Both the position numbers and the translations under genes were made by a program. Positions 16,873 through 25,402 of a stretch of 38,873 nt of DNA are shown piece after piece (the stretch's first letter is position 1; the number at the start of each line of letters is the position of its first letter). Origin of the DNA: DTU024 sp964518875. Its GTDB lineage: Bacteria > Bacillota > Clostridia > Christensenellales > Aristaeellaceae. The notes beneath the pieces are model-generated. The model was not told the DNA's origin. It ran no database searches and saw only the letters and a list, made by a program, of their open reading frames with translations. Where the stretch lies: positions 1-38,873 of the forward strand of contig CAZFHI010000019.1 in assembly GCA_964518875.1 (NCBI GenBank). Reading direction: 5' to 3'.

Positions 16873-18591
16873 ATGAAAAAATTAATGCTGGGCAACGAAG
16901 CTGTTGCAAGAGGAGCGTATGAAGCAGGCGTTTCTTTTGTAATAAGCTATCCGGGCACGCCAAGTACAGAGATCACTGAAGCTGCGACACAATACAAAGA
17001 ACTTTACTGCCAATGGTCGGTAAATGAAAAAGTATCTTTGGAAACTGTGTTTGGGGCGAGCCTTATGGGCAAACGCTCCATGACCTGCCTTAAGCACGTG
17101 GGTTTAAACGTTGCGTCAGATGCGCTTTATACATGCGCATATACAGGCGTTAATGCAGGTCTTGTAATAGCGTGCGCTGATGATCCGAACATGTTTTCAA
17201 GCCAAAACGAGCAGGATACAAGGCAGATAGCAAGAGCGGCGCACGTGCCTGTCCTTGAGCCTTCCGATGCGCAGGAAGCCAAAGATATGGTTAAAACAGC
17301 ATTTGAATTGTCAGAAGAATACGATACTCCCGTAATACTTAGAATTACTACACGCCTTGCGCACCAAAGGACTATCGTTGAACTTAAAGACAGGGAAGAA
17401 ATTAAAGTAAAAGAATACAATAAAGACCCGCAAAAATACGTTATGATGCCTGGTATGGCCAGAAAGCGCCATGTAAAAGTAGAGGAAAGAGAAAACAGGC
17501 TGTCAGAAGATGCAAATAAATTTAGTATAAACAAAATGGAAATACGCTCAGAAAAAATAGGCATAATCACATCGGGCGTTCCATATACATATGTAAGGGA
17601 AGTGTTGCCGGAGGCCAGCGTGCTTAAACTTGGCTTAACTTACCCTCTGCCTAAAGAAATAATAAAAAATTTCGCTTCAAAGGTCGAAAAGCTATACGTA
17701 ATTGAAGAGCTTGAAGGCGTTATGGAGCAGGAAATAAAAGCCATGGGCATAGCTGTAAAAGGAAAAGAGCTTACCGGCAGGCAGGGCGAACTCAGTCCTG
17801 AAAAACTTCGCAATATTTTTAATTTGCCGCAAAAGCAGACAGAAAATAAGCCCCTTGCGCAGCGCCCGCCTTTACTTTGCCCGGGCTGCCCGCACAGGGC
17901 AAGCTTCTATGCCCTTAAAAAACGAAAGCTCACAGTGTTTGGAGATATAGGCTGCTATACTTTAGGCACTTTGGCGCCGCTTTCCAGCATGGATGCATCG
18001 CTTTGCATGGGGTCATCGATAGGGATGCTGCTTGGAGCGGCGCTCTCAAAGGGCGATGATTTTTCAAAACATGCCGTTGCAGTAATAGGCGATTCGACAT
18101 TTCTGCATTCAGGCATTCAGCCGCTTATAAGCGCTGTTTACTTCCAAACGCCTATAACTGTTATTATTTTAGATAACCGCATAACAGCGATGACTGGGCA
18201 TCAACCAAATCCTGCCACGGGAAAAGACATTTACGGCAATGACGCTCCAGAACTAAACATAGAAAAATTGTGCGAATCCATAGGGGCGAGGACACGCGTT
18301 TCAAATCCCATGGATATTAAAGAATTTGATAAAGTTTTAGGAGAAGAGCTTAATTTTGATGGCGTGAGCGTTATTGTAGCTAAGATGCCTTGCGCGTTGT
18401 TGCCTAATCAAAAGAAAAAAGCCTATAAAGTTGTTGACTGCAAAAACTGCAAAAATTGCTTAAAAATAGGCTGTCCAGCAATCATACCACATGAAAACGG
18501 CGTGCAGGTTGACAACACTTTGTGCAACGGATGCGGACTATGTGCGAGAATATGCCCGTTTGACAGCTTCCATATGGAGGAAAACCAATGA
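16873..18591 (+). CDS. iorA: Indolepyruvate:ferredoxin oxidoreductase, alpha subunit
   Basis: Oxidatively decarboxylates aryl pyruvates (from Trp, Phe, Tyr) to aryl-acetyl-CoA while reducing ferredoxin. The N-terminal domain has the ISYPGTPSTEI pattern. The thiamine-diphosphate domain includes LCPGCPHR near 336-343, GDIGCYTLG near 357-365 and the VIGDST region. The C terminus carries two ferredoxin-type clusters: CKNCKNCLKIGCP and CNGCGLCARICP, each giving four cysteines. Its length of 572 is slightly below many homologues, but all parts are present. AAGGGA precedes the start. It overlaps iorB by four bases. Confidence 0.95.
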   Translation: MKKLMLGNEAVARGAYEAGVSFVISYPGTPSTEITEAATQYKELYCQWSVNEKVSLETVFGASLMGKRSMTCLKHVGLNVASDALYTCAYTGVNAGLVIACADDPNMFSSQNEQDTRQIARAAHVPVLEPSDAQEAKDMVKTAFELSEEYDTPVILRITTRLAHQRTIVELKDREEIKVKEYNKDPQKYVMMPGMARKRHVKVEERENRLSEDANKFSINKMEIRSEKIGIITSGVPYTYVREVLPEASVLKLGLTYPLPKEIIKNFASKVEKLYVIEELEGVMEQEIKAMGIAVKGKELTGRQGELSPEKLRNIFNLPQKQTENKPLAQRPPLLCPGCPHRASFYALKKRKLTVFGDIGCYTLGTLAPLSSMDASLCMGSSIGMLLGAALSKGDDFSKHAVAVIGDSTFLHSGIQPLISAVYFQTPITVIILDNRITAMTGHQPNPATGKDIYGNDAPELNIEKLCESIGARTRVSNPMDIKEFDKVLGEELNFDGVSVIVAKMPCALLPNQKKKAYKVVDCKNCKNCLKIGCPAIIPHENGVQVDNTLCNGCGLCARICPFDSFHMEENQ

Positions 18592-19163
18592 AATATGATA
18601 TTATTTTATCAGGAGTCGGCGGGCAGGGAGCCCTGCTTGCTGCAAAAGTACTGGCTAATTTGGCTTCTTCAAAACAGCTTGATGTTAAGCTGTCTGAAGT
18701 GCATGGTATGGCACAACGCGGCGGCAGCGTTATTACACATGTACGTATGGCGGACAAAGTGATGTCTCCTCTTGTTTCGATAGGAGAAGCAGATTTTGTA
18801 ATAGGATTTGAATGGCTTGAAGCTATGCGCGCTAAGAACTATTTAAAAGAGAACGGCAAGCTTATTGCTTCAACGCAGGAAATCATGCCTATAACCGTTA
18901 TAACCGGTAGCGCAAAATATCCAGAGTATATAGAGAAAGATAACATCATTGCGCTTGATGCGCTGAAGCTTGCAAAGCAAGCTGGGAATGCGCGTTGTGT
19001 CAACATAGTTATGCTTGGAGTACTGTCTAATTTTCTCCCGTTTGAATTTGAAAGCTGGATAGAATCTCTTACTAATGCAATTAAGCCAAAACTGCTCGAT
19101 GTCAACATAGAGGCGTTTAAACTTGGACGCAATTATTATTCGGAGAAAAAATCGGAGAAATAA
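18588..19163 (+). CDS. iorB: Indolepyruvate:ferredoxin oxidoreductase, beta subunit
   Basis: The small gamma-type subunit (191 residues) of the 2-oxoacid:ferredoxin oxidoreductase, needed with IorA for CoA-dependent decarboxylation of aryl pyruvates. GVGGQGALLAAKVLA (residues 10-24) is the family signature, followed by EVHGMAQRGGSV near 39-50. It is translationally coupled to iorA, and its stop codon is directly followed by the paaK start with GGAGAA as ribosome site. Confidence 0.94.
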   Translation: MKYDIILSGVGGQGALLAAKVLANLASSKQLDVKLSEVHGMAQRGGSVITHVRMADKVMSPLVSIGEADFVIGFEWLEAMRAKNYLKENGKLIASTQEIMPITVITGSAKYPEYIEKDNIIALDALKLAKQAGNARCVNIVMLGVLSNFLPFEFESWIESLTNAIKPKLLDVNIEAFKLGRNYYSEKKSEK

Positions 19164-20471
19164 ATGGTATTTTGGCAAAAAGACAAAGAATGTATAGACA
19201 GGGACGCTTTAAAAGATTTACAGCTTAAACGCCTGCAGAAGCTTGTCCATAGGCTTTACAGCAACGTTCCGTTCTACAGGCAGAAAATGAATAATTTAGG
19301 CGTAAAACCTGACGATGTACGTTCTCTAAGCGATATACAGTATATGCCGTTTACAGGAAAAAAAGACCTTCGGGATAATTATCCCTTCGGTCTTTTTGCT
19401 GTACCGAGGGAAGAAATAATACGATTTCACGCTTCGAGCGGTACGACAGGCAAGCCGACAGTTGCCGCGTACACTAAGAACGACCTGGACAATTGGGCAG
19501 ATATAATGGCGCGGGATCTTTCGTGCGCGGGTATAGATAAAAAATCCATCGTTCAGGTTTCATACGGCTATGGCCTTTTTACGGGCGGCCTTGGCATGCA
19601 TTACGGCGTTGAAAGGCTTGGGGCTTCCGTTGTACCAGCTTCAGGCGGAAACACTGCAAGGCAGGTACAGCTCATGAAAGACTTTAATGTTACCGCCATA
19701 TGCTGTACTCCAAGCTATGCCCTTAACTTAGCGGATTACATAAATGAGCACGGTTTTAAAATAGAAGATTTCTCGTTGCTCACCGGAATATTCGGCGCTG
19801 AACCGTGGACAGACCATATGCGTTCTGAAATAGAAAAATCACTTTGTATAAAAGCACACGATATATACGGGCTTACTGAAATTATGGGTCCGGGTGTAGC
19901 GATGGAATGTGAATTTAAGCATGGGCTGCATATTTGGGAAGATGCGTTTTATCCCGAAATAGTGGACGAAAACGGTAAAGTTCTCCCTGACGGTGAAGAG
20001 GGAGAGCTTGTTATAACGACGCTTCAAAAAGAGGCAATGCCTCTTTTGCGTTACCGCACGCACGATATTACAAGGCTTATATCAGAGCCTTGCCCCTGCG
20101 GAAGAACACATAGAAAAATAGAAAAAGTAAAAATGCGTACAGACGATATGCTCGTTGTGCGCGGTGTGAACGTATTTCCTTCGCAGGCAGAAACTTTGCT
20201 TACGCATATAGAGGGCATAAGACCACAGTTCAGGCTTATAGTTGATCGCGTAAAAAATCTTGATACCTTGCTTGTAGAAGTAGAGCTTGATAACAGACTG
20301 ATAGGCGATACAGTTAAAGATTTGGAAAATTTAAGAAATAAGGTTGCTAAGGCTCTCAGCGAAGGCCTGCTCGTTCGCTGCGAAGTAAAGCTTTTGCCAA
20401 CTGGCAGCCTGAAGCAGGGTGAAAACAAGTTCCAGCGTGTTGTAGACTTAAGAAAAACGCGCCAGTTATAG
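19164..20471 (+). CDS. paaK: Phenylacetate-CoA ligase family protein
   Basis: An adenylate-forming enzyme of 435 residues that joins aryl acetates and CoA with ATP. SSGTTGKPT (91-99) is the AMP-binding loop, YGLTEIMGPG (near 235-244) the adenylate-contact motif, and RYRTHDIT the hinge-region segment. A C-terminal PaaK-type domain follows. With IorAB, it can either activate free aryl acetates or run in reverse to make ATP from aryl-acetyl-CoA; the direction is an inference and cannot be read from sequence. Indoleacetate and hydroxyphenylacetate are plausible alternative substrates. Confidence 0.9.
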   Translation: MVFWQKDKECIDRDALKDLQLKRLQKLVHRLYSNVPFYRQKMNNLGVKPDDVRSLSDIQYMPFTGKKDLRDNYPFGLFAVPREEIIRFHASSGTTGKPTVAAYTKNDLDNWADIMARDLSCAGIDKKSIVQVSYGYGLFTGGLGMHYGVERLGASVVPASGGNTARQVQLMKDFNVTAICCTPSYALNLADYINEHGFKIEDFSLLTGIFGAEPWTDHMRSEIEKSLCIKAHDIYGLTEIMGPGVAMECEFKHGLHIWEDAFYPEIVDENGKVLPDGEEGELVITTLQKEAMPLLRYRTHDITRLISEPCPCGRTHRKIEKVKMRTDDMLVVRGVNVFPSQAETLLTHIEGIRPQFRLIVDRVKNLDTLLVEVELDNRLIGDTVKDLENLRNKVAKALSEGLLVRCEVKLLPTGSLKQGENKFQRVVDLRKTRQL

Positions 20472-20488
20472 CATATATATATTGTTTA

Positions 20489-20497
20489 TGTTATAAT
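20489..20497 (+). promoter_or_regulatory. Extended -10 promoter before the ACT-alr genes
   Basis: TGT-TATAAT is a perfect extended -10 element, and no convincing -35 box lies at 17 nt, which is acceptable for this promoter class. A GGGGG ribosome site and the ACT gene follow. It would let alr and the genes after it be expressed apart from iorAB-paaK. Confidence 0.55.
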
Positions 20498-20517
20498 GCA
20501 AAAAAGGGGGAAAGTTT

Positions 20518-20949
20518 ATGGATGTGAAGCAATTGTCCATATTTATAGAAAATACGCCGGGAAGCTTAGTTAGTCTTACAAAGCTTCTCGGAAAACACAA
20601 AATAGACTTAATATCCCTTTCTGTTGCGGATACAAGCTCGTTTGGCATACTGCGAGGTATAGTGGAAAACCCGGAGGAAACACTTAAAATTGTGTTAAAT
20701 GCTGGTTTTACTGCAAGGCTTGATACCGTAATACCTATGGAAGTACCGGATGAACCGGGTTCTCTTGCCAAAGTGCTTGGTTATTTATCTGAAGCAAACA
20801 TATTTGTAGAGTATTTATATTCTTTCTTGAGAGACGGAGGCAGAGAAGCATACATTATTCTTAGAACGCAGCAAACAGATGAAGCAAAAGAACTTCTTAA
20901 AAGAAAATCCGTACGCATACTAAGCGCGCAGGAGGTATATTCTCTTTGA
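20518..20949 (+). CDS. Tandem ACT-domain protein
   Basis: A 143-residue cytoplasmic protein made of two ACT domains (about 1-68 and 69-143), each starting with the typical 'xPGSL' turn: ENTPGSLVSL near 11-20 and DEPGSLAKVL near 78-87. ACT domains bind amino acids and normally regulate enzymes or transport. Stand-alone double-ACT proteins are often found beside paaK and iorAB, so sensing an aromatic amino acid is a reasonable inference, but no DNA-binding or catalytic domain is present. Its stop overlaps the start of alr. Confidence 0.85.
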   Translation: MDVKQLSIFIENTPGSLVSLTKLLGKHKIDLISLSVADTSSFGILRGIVENPEETLKIVLNAGFTARLDTVIPMEVPDEPGSLAKVLGYLSEANIFVEYLYSFLRDGGREAYIILRTQQTDEAKELLKRKSVRILSAQEVYSL

Positions 20950-22052
20950 ACATGTGCCGTAAAACTTATGCAAAGGTGTCGCTTTCTGCACTAAAGCACA
21001 ATGCGGAAAAACTTTCATCAGAGCTACCAAAAGGCACAAAGCTGTTTGCCGTTGTAAAGGCCGATGCTTATGGCCATGGGCTTGTTCCTTGCGCGAAAGC
21101 TTTTTTAGACGGCGGCGCGTACGGGCTATGCGTCGCTTTGGCGGAAGAAGGTGTGCTTTTGCGTGAAAGCGGCATACATGCACCTGTTTTAGTGCTTACG
21201 CCGCAAAATAAAGAAGGTATAATGCTGTCAGCAGCAAATAAACTTATTATAAGCCTTCACAGCTTAGAGAGCGTAGAGCATGTGGTTTATGCCAGCAAAC
21301 TTTATGAGGATATTGAAGTGCATTTGGCTGTAAATACGGGTTTAAACAGGGATGGATTTAACTGTTTAGAAAATTTGCAGAAAGCGCTTTCTATACTTCA
21401 AGACTATAATAACATTCATATTACCGGTGTGTTTTCGCATTTTGCAGATGCTGAAAATACAAACGAAAATTTTTCTTTAATGCAAATAGAAAAATTTAAG
21501 CGATACTTAAAAGTTTTGCCCAAGAATCTGCTTGTGCATATGTCTGCTAGCGCCGCCGCTGAGCATTATCCCTATGCTTTATTTGATGCGGTACGCTGCG
21601 GTATATCCCTATATGGCTATCCTCCTCTTAAAACAGATATAAATTTTGAACCCGCGCTTTCAATTGAAGCGGAAATAAACGGCGTAAAAACTATAAAAGC
21701 AGGGGAATGCGTAGGCTATGGTTGTACTTACAGAGCGGAAAAAGAAACCAGAGTAGCCACTATTGCCATAGGCTATGCTGATGGCATTTTTAGAAGTCTT
21801 TCAAATAAAGCTTATGTGCTTATTTCCGGTAAGCGCTGCCCAATTATAGGCAGCGTTTGCATGGACCAGATTATGGCGGATGTAAGCGATGCAAGATATG
21901 TTAAAGCTGGGGATACGGCGGTGCTTATCGGTTCTCAGAAAAATAATTTTATTTCAGCAGAAGAAATAGCAAAATACAGTGGCACTATAGTTTATGAAGT
22001 GTTTACGTCTTTAAGCCAAAGACTCCCTCGAAAATATGTTACGGAGGAATAG
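20946..22052 (+). CDS. alr: Alanine racemase
   Basis: A pyridoxal-phosphate enzyme that makes D-alanine for peptidoglycan. VVKADAYGHG holds the PLP lysine, K38. The second catalytic tyrosine lies in ECVGYGCTY, and GSVCMDQIMADVS is the usual C-terminal signature. At 368 residues it is full length. The start is TTG, ten bases after GGAGG and overlapping the ACT gene; an ATG two codons later would be 16 bases from that ribosome site and is less likely. D-alanine made here is what DacF, encoded at the left of the window, removes from stem peptides. Confidence 0.95.
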   Translation: MNMCRKTYAKVSLSALKHNAEKLSSELPKGTKLFAVVKADAYGHGLVPCAKAFLDGGAYGLCVALAEEGVLLRESGIHAPVLVLTPQNKEGIMLSAANKLIISLHSLESVEHVVYASKLYEDIEVHLAVNTGLNRDGFNCLENLQKALSILQDYNNIHITGVFSHFADAENTNENFSLMQIEKFKRYLKVLPKNLLVHMSASAAAEHYPYALFDAVRCGISLYGYPPLKTDINFEPALSIEAEINGVKTIKAGECVGYGCTYRAEKETRVATIAIGYADGIFRSLSNKAYVLISGKRCPIIGSVCMDQIMADVSDARYVKAGDTAVLIGSQKNNFISAEEIAKYSGTIVYEVFTSLSQRLPRKYVTEE

Positions 22053-22850
22053 ATGAAAGAGCAAGAAAAAAAGCTTGTATATAAGCCTTATTCAAAAGGC
22101 AGGGTTTTTACACCCAACGTGTATAAAAAGGCCTTAAGAATATTTCTTCTTACTATTGCAGCAGTAGTTTTTTATCTGTTTACCGGACAGCTCATCGCTA
22201 TGACTGGAGGAATACTGCGAATTGCATTAAGCATTCTTTTGCTTGGACTTGTAATGGGGCTGTTTTATTATGAAGGCGCTGCACAGGGAGAAGATGACGT
22301 TTCTCTTGGTGAAATAGTATATTCAAAGCAACAGCAGCAGCATACTGTTTCTAAGACAGATTCAGACAATGCTTATAATCCTTTAAAAGGCTTTATGACT
22401 GCATTTTTAGGCGTATTGCCATTCTTTATATTAGCAATTATTTTTGCCTTCTTAGCAAAAAAGCAGGTTTATCAGCTTGGCGGTCTTCCTGGCTGGCTTA
22501 CTGCATTTAACAGATACAGGAATATAGAGATTGCGCTAAGCTATTATAATCAAACAAGCTCATTAGGCTTTGAAGGCGCGCTTAGGATTATAATACGCAT
22601 GCTGCTTTTCCCTTTTATACATTTTTTTGGCGCAGATAACCCAGATAGCATGCTTTTAATGGAGCGTCTTAGCCCGCTGCTTATGCTTATAGTGCCGAGC
22701 GCATATGCAATAGGCTACTTAAACGGTCCAAAGCGCCGCGCTGCAGTGCATGGCAATATTGCATTAGGTAAAAAGAAAAACGCCAGGAAGGCAAAGCGCG
22801 AAAGAATGAAAAGGCAAAAGCAAAAAAGCGGAGACAACCGTCTTGTCTGA
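22053..22850 (+). CDS. Unknown polytopic membrane protein
   Basis: I do not recognise this 265-residue protein. It has about five hydrophobic segments (roughly 28-48, 51-72, 113-135, 172-190, 202-222). A polar loop after the second segment contains a run of glutamines, and the C-terminal tail of about 40 residues is strongly basic, rich in K and R. The start codon follows the alr stop with no gap, preceded by GGAGG, and the end overlaps rsmD by eight bases, so it is a working part of the operon. The basic tail may lie in the cytoplasm and touch nucleic acid or the membrane surface. No catalytic motif is visible. Confidence 0.7.
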   Translation: MKEQEKKLVYKPYSKGRVFTPNVYKKALRIFLLTIAAVVFYLFTGQLIAMTGGILRIALSILLLGLVMGLFYYEGAAQGEDDVSLGEIVYSKQQQQHTVSKTDSDNAYNPLKGFMTAFLGVLPFFILAIIFAFLAKKQVYQLGGLPGWLTAFNRYRNIEIALSYYNQTSSLGFEGALRIIIRMLLFPFIHFFGADNPDSMLLMERLSPLLMLIVPSAYAIGYLNGPKRRAAVHGNIALGKKKNARKAKRERMKRQKQKSGDNRLV

Positions 22851-23403
22851 TGCGCTGCGCATTATTGCAGGCAAATATAAGCAGAGGCTTATAAAAATGC
22901 CTGAAGGAAGCGGTACACGGCCAACATCTTCTAAAGTAAGGGAAGCTGTATTCAGTATACTCCAATCTGAAATTCAAGATGCTAATGTTTTGGATCTTTT
23001 TGCCGGCAGCGGCGCGCTGTCGTTTGAAGCGATAAGCAGAGGAGCGCAAAAAGCGGTGCTGTGCGACAAGAGCAAAAGCGCTGTTGCTGTAATAAAGAAA
23101 AACATTGCCATTTTAAATGCACAAGAACAAACGAAAGTGCTGGCAATGCCGTGGAGCAAAGCTGTGCATAAGCTGTCGCAGGAAAATCAAAAGTTTGACA
23201 TTGTTTTTCTTGATCCGCCATATAATCTTGACGCAGAGCCTGTGCTGAAAGACATTTTAAAAAACAATTTGCTTAATAAATACGCCGTAATTTGTGTTGA
23301 ACATTCAAAGCCTTTAGTATTGCCAAATGGATTATCTGTTCATAAAAACAAGCGTTACGGCAGGACAGAGGTTACATTTATTACGGAGGAAAGCTGTGAT
23401 TAA
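22843..23403 (+). CDS. rsmD: 16S rRNA (guanine966-N2)-methyltransferase RsmD
   Basis: Methylates G966 of 16S rRNA in the small subunit, using S-adenosylmethionine. The N terminus reads LRIIAGKYKQR, typical of the family. DLFAGSG at 51-57 is the cofactor-binding motif and DPPY at 124-127 the catalytic motif for exocyclic amine methylation. The start is TTG with GGAGA eight bases upstream. At 186 residues it has the usual length. It overlaps both the membrane-protein gene before it and coaD after it, a gene pair widely conserved in Bacillota. Confidence 0.94.
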   Translation: MSDALRIIAGKYKQRLIKMPEGSGTRPTSSKVREAVFSILQSEIQDANVLDLFAGSGALSFEAISRGAQKAVLCDKSKSAVAVIKKNIAILNAQEQTKVLAMPWSKAVHKLSQENQKFDIVFLDPPYNLDAEPVLKDILKNNLLNKYAVICVEHSKPLVLPNGLSVHKNKRYGRTEVTFITEESCD

Positions 23404-23881
23404 AGCAGTCTACCCGGGAAGCTTTGATCCCGTTACAAACGGACATATTGACCTTATAGAAAGAGCAGCTACTGTTGTTGATGTGCTTTTGGTTGCTGTA
23501 TTAGTGAATCCGACTAAAAATACGCTTTTTTCTCTTGAAGAACGTAAGTACATGCTTAATAAAGCTGTAAATCATATCCAAAACGTAGAGATAATTTCAT
23601 TCGAAGGGCTTTTAGCAGACCTTGTTAAGCAGCAAGACGTTCGTTTTATAGTAAAGGGACTTCGTGGCGTGCAGGACTTTGAAAACGAATGCGCTCAGGC
23701 AAATATAAACCGCTTGCTGTCAAACGGCACGGAAACACTTTTTATGCCTTCAAGCCCCAGAGAATCTGTTATTTCTTCGTCTCTTGTAAAAGAAGTAGCT
23801 TATTTTCATGGAAATATAGATGCACTTGTGCCAGCGCATGTTGTTAAGGCACTTAAAAATAAAATCAATAATACAAAGTGA
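23396..23881 (+). CDS. coaD: Phosphopantetheine adenylyltransferase
   Basis: Adenylates 4'-phosphopantetheine to dephospho-CoA, the penultimate step of coenzyme A synthesis. AVYPGSFDPVTNGH opens the protein and holds the nucleotidyltransferase motif ending NGH; SSPRESVISSS near the C terminus is also diagnostic. The start is set at GTG, six bases after GGAGG and overlapping rsmD by eight bases; a longer frame back to 23327 adds 23 residues inside rsmD with no homology. That gives 161 residues, the family norm. It belongs to the same pathway as coaX at the left of the window. Confidence 0.96.
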   Translation: MIKAVYPGSFDPVTNGHIDLIERAATVVDVLLVAVLVNPTKNTLFSLEERKYMLNKAVNHIQNVEIISFEGLLADLVKQQDVRFIVKGLRGVQDFENECAQANINRLLSNGTETLFMPSSPRESVISSSLVKEVAYFHGNIDALVPAHVVKALKNKINNTK

Positions 23882-23892
23882 GGAGAGTTTAT

Positions 23893-24540
23893 ATGGCACG
23901 AAATGAAGTATTTGCAATAGCTGATCAAATAAGCTTGAGCATTCAAAACGCAAAAAAGGTACCTCTTACAAACCTCGTCATGGTAGATCAGGACGCGTTG
24001 TTAGACTTGTTAAAACGTTTAAAAGGTAGTTATGACCCTCAGCTTGAAAAAGCAGACATTATTTTATCCAAAGAAAAAAATATAATAGATGATGCTGCCT
24101 CAAGCGCTGAAAAAACTAAATCTGAAGCGGATGCGCAGGCTCAGGCGATGATAAACGAAGCCAACAGCTATGCGCAAAACACAAGAGCGAGCGCGGATGC
24201 TTACGCTGCAGAAACCGCGCATCAGGCGGAAGAACGAGCCAATGCCATTATAGCGGATGCAAAAACACGCTCCGAGCAAACAATTGAAGACGCTAAAGCA
24301 AGAGCGGACGAGCTTGTAAATGAAACAACTGTTTTAGCAAGGGCGCAGGCTGAAGCGGAAGAGCTTTTAAACAATGCAAACGAGCATGCAGCGGCGCTTG
24401 AACAACAGACACAGCAGGACTTAATTAATCTATTGTCGCAAATAGAAAACAACCTGCGTACAAAAAACGACGAAATCAACCTGATGCTTGAGAATGTGAG
24501 ATCAATGCAGATGTATTCGCAGGAAAACCGTCAAAATTGA
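23893..24540 (+). CDS. DivIVA/V-ATPase subunit H-like coiled-coil protein
   Basis: A 215-residue protein with a short N-terminal region (KKVPLTNLVMVDQDALLDLLKRL) followed by an alanine- and glutamate-rich coiled coil covering most of the rest. Proteins of this kind sit after coaD in many Clostridia and resemble DivIVA/SepIVA or ATP synthase subunit b/H helices, but a role in cell division is only an analogy. The ATG follows GAGGAGAG by about six bases; the in-frame GTG five codons earlier overlaps that ribosome site and is rejected. No membrane segment is present. Confidence 0.75.
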   Translation: MARNEVFAIADQISLSIQNAKKVPLTNLVMVDQDALLDLLKRLKGSYDPQLEKADIILSKEKNIIDDAASSAEKTKSEADAQAQAMINEANSYAQNTRASADAYAAETAHQAEERANAIIADAKTRSEQTIEDAKARADELVNETTVLARAQAEAEELLNNANEHAAALEQQTQQDLINLLSQIENNLRTKNDEINLMLENVRSMQMYSQENRQN

Positions 24541-24580
24541 TACACTGTAACATTAAGACCCAAGGCAGAAAGAATAAAAG

Positions 24581-25342
24581 ATGAATAAAAAGAGAAACTA
24601 TTTACTATATGCAATAATAGTTATTCTAATTGTTGTTTGCATAGTACTTTATTTAAAAAACAACAATTTGAACAGACAAATGAATGAGAACGCTGATGAA
24701 TTGATAACTATTGCGCTGGAGCGTGATGAGCTTATAGCATCAAACAAGCAGCTTGATAGTGAAAACAAGCTGCTTAAGGAAGAAAAGCGCATCATAGGTA
24801 CGAGCATATTAAACGTAAGTTCAGTATTAGACGATGCTTCTGCAGAGCTTGAAAAAGTAAGAAGAGCGATGGGCTTAAAAACGCCTGAGCCGTATCTAAA
24901 AGAGCTTGAAAAAAATACTCAAGATTTAAAAACAAATAATAAGAATAATTCAAACGCAAAAGAAGAAGTTAAGCCAACTAATGATAAAAATAAAGACGAA
25001 GATAAAAAAACTTTAGTTACAAAAAAATTTTCAGCTTCAGAAACTTCTTCTGTGAGTTCAAAAAATGATATAAGCAGCGAAATGGAAACACCTTTTGCTA
25101 TTCATACTGAAAGTCCGATTAAAGATACAGCTGCAACGAAAAAGCCTACAAAAAAAGAATCCTTATCACCTTTTGCAACAAGCGCGCTTACGGATAACGT
25201 AGCAACATCCACCCCTGAAGCTACAAAAAAGCCCTCGGAAAATAAAGAGTCGTTATCTCCATTTACGGCCGTAACGCCTGACGCTGTTCAAACGCCTGCC
25301 CCCAATACAACTGATTCACCAAAATCTACAGTTAAACCGTAA
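24581..25342 (+). CDS. Membrane-anchored Thr/Ser/Pro/Lys-rich protein
   Basis: Function unknown. The N terminus has basic residues and one hydrophobic helix (about 6-25), then a coiled-coil segment (about 30-100) rich in D, E and L, and a low-complexity tail rich in T, S, P, K and A. The tail holds two imperfect copies of a unit with KKP followed by KESLSPF (about 188-200 and 215-228). The topology suggests a single-pass protein with a flexible, wall-spanning exterior, or a signal-anchored structural protein. No Shine-Dalgarno is clear. It is the last gene before the bidirectional terminator, and it probably follows the coiled-coil gene in one transcript. Confidence 0.65.
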   Translation: MNKKRNYLLYAIIVILIVVCIVLYLKNNNLNRQMNENADELITIALERDELIASNKQLDSENKLLKEEKRIIGTSILNVSSVLDDASAELEKVRRAMGLKTPEPYLKELEKNTQDLKTNNKNNSNAKEEVKPTNDKNKDEDKKTLVTKKFSASETSSVSSKNDISSEMETPFAIHTESPIKDTAATKKPTKKESLSPFATSALTDNVATSTPEATKKPSENKESLSPFTAVTPDAVQTPAPNTTDSPKSTVKP

Positions 25343-25355
25343 ATTATACAAATAT

Positions 25356-25390
25356 AAAAGCTGTCCCGAAGCTTCAGGGCAGCTTTTTTA
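25356..25390. terminator. Bidirectional intrinsic terminator
   Basis: An 8-bp stem, AGCTG(T)CCC against GGGCAGCT with one bulged T, around a 9-nt loop and followed by six T residues on the plus strand. The minus strand also ends in a T-rich run (TTTTAT). It separates the converging alr-coaD operon and the rubrerythrin-like gene. Confidence 0.8.
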
Positions 25391-25402
25391 AATACTCTCA
25401 AG

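Noticed and set aside
23327..23395. Longer CoaD start inside rsmD
   Set aside because: The extra 23 residues have no homology and no ribosome site; GTG at 23396 follows GGAGG and gives the family-standard N terminus.
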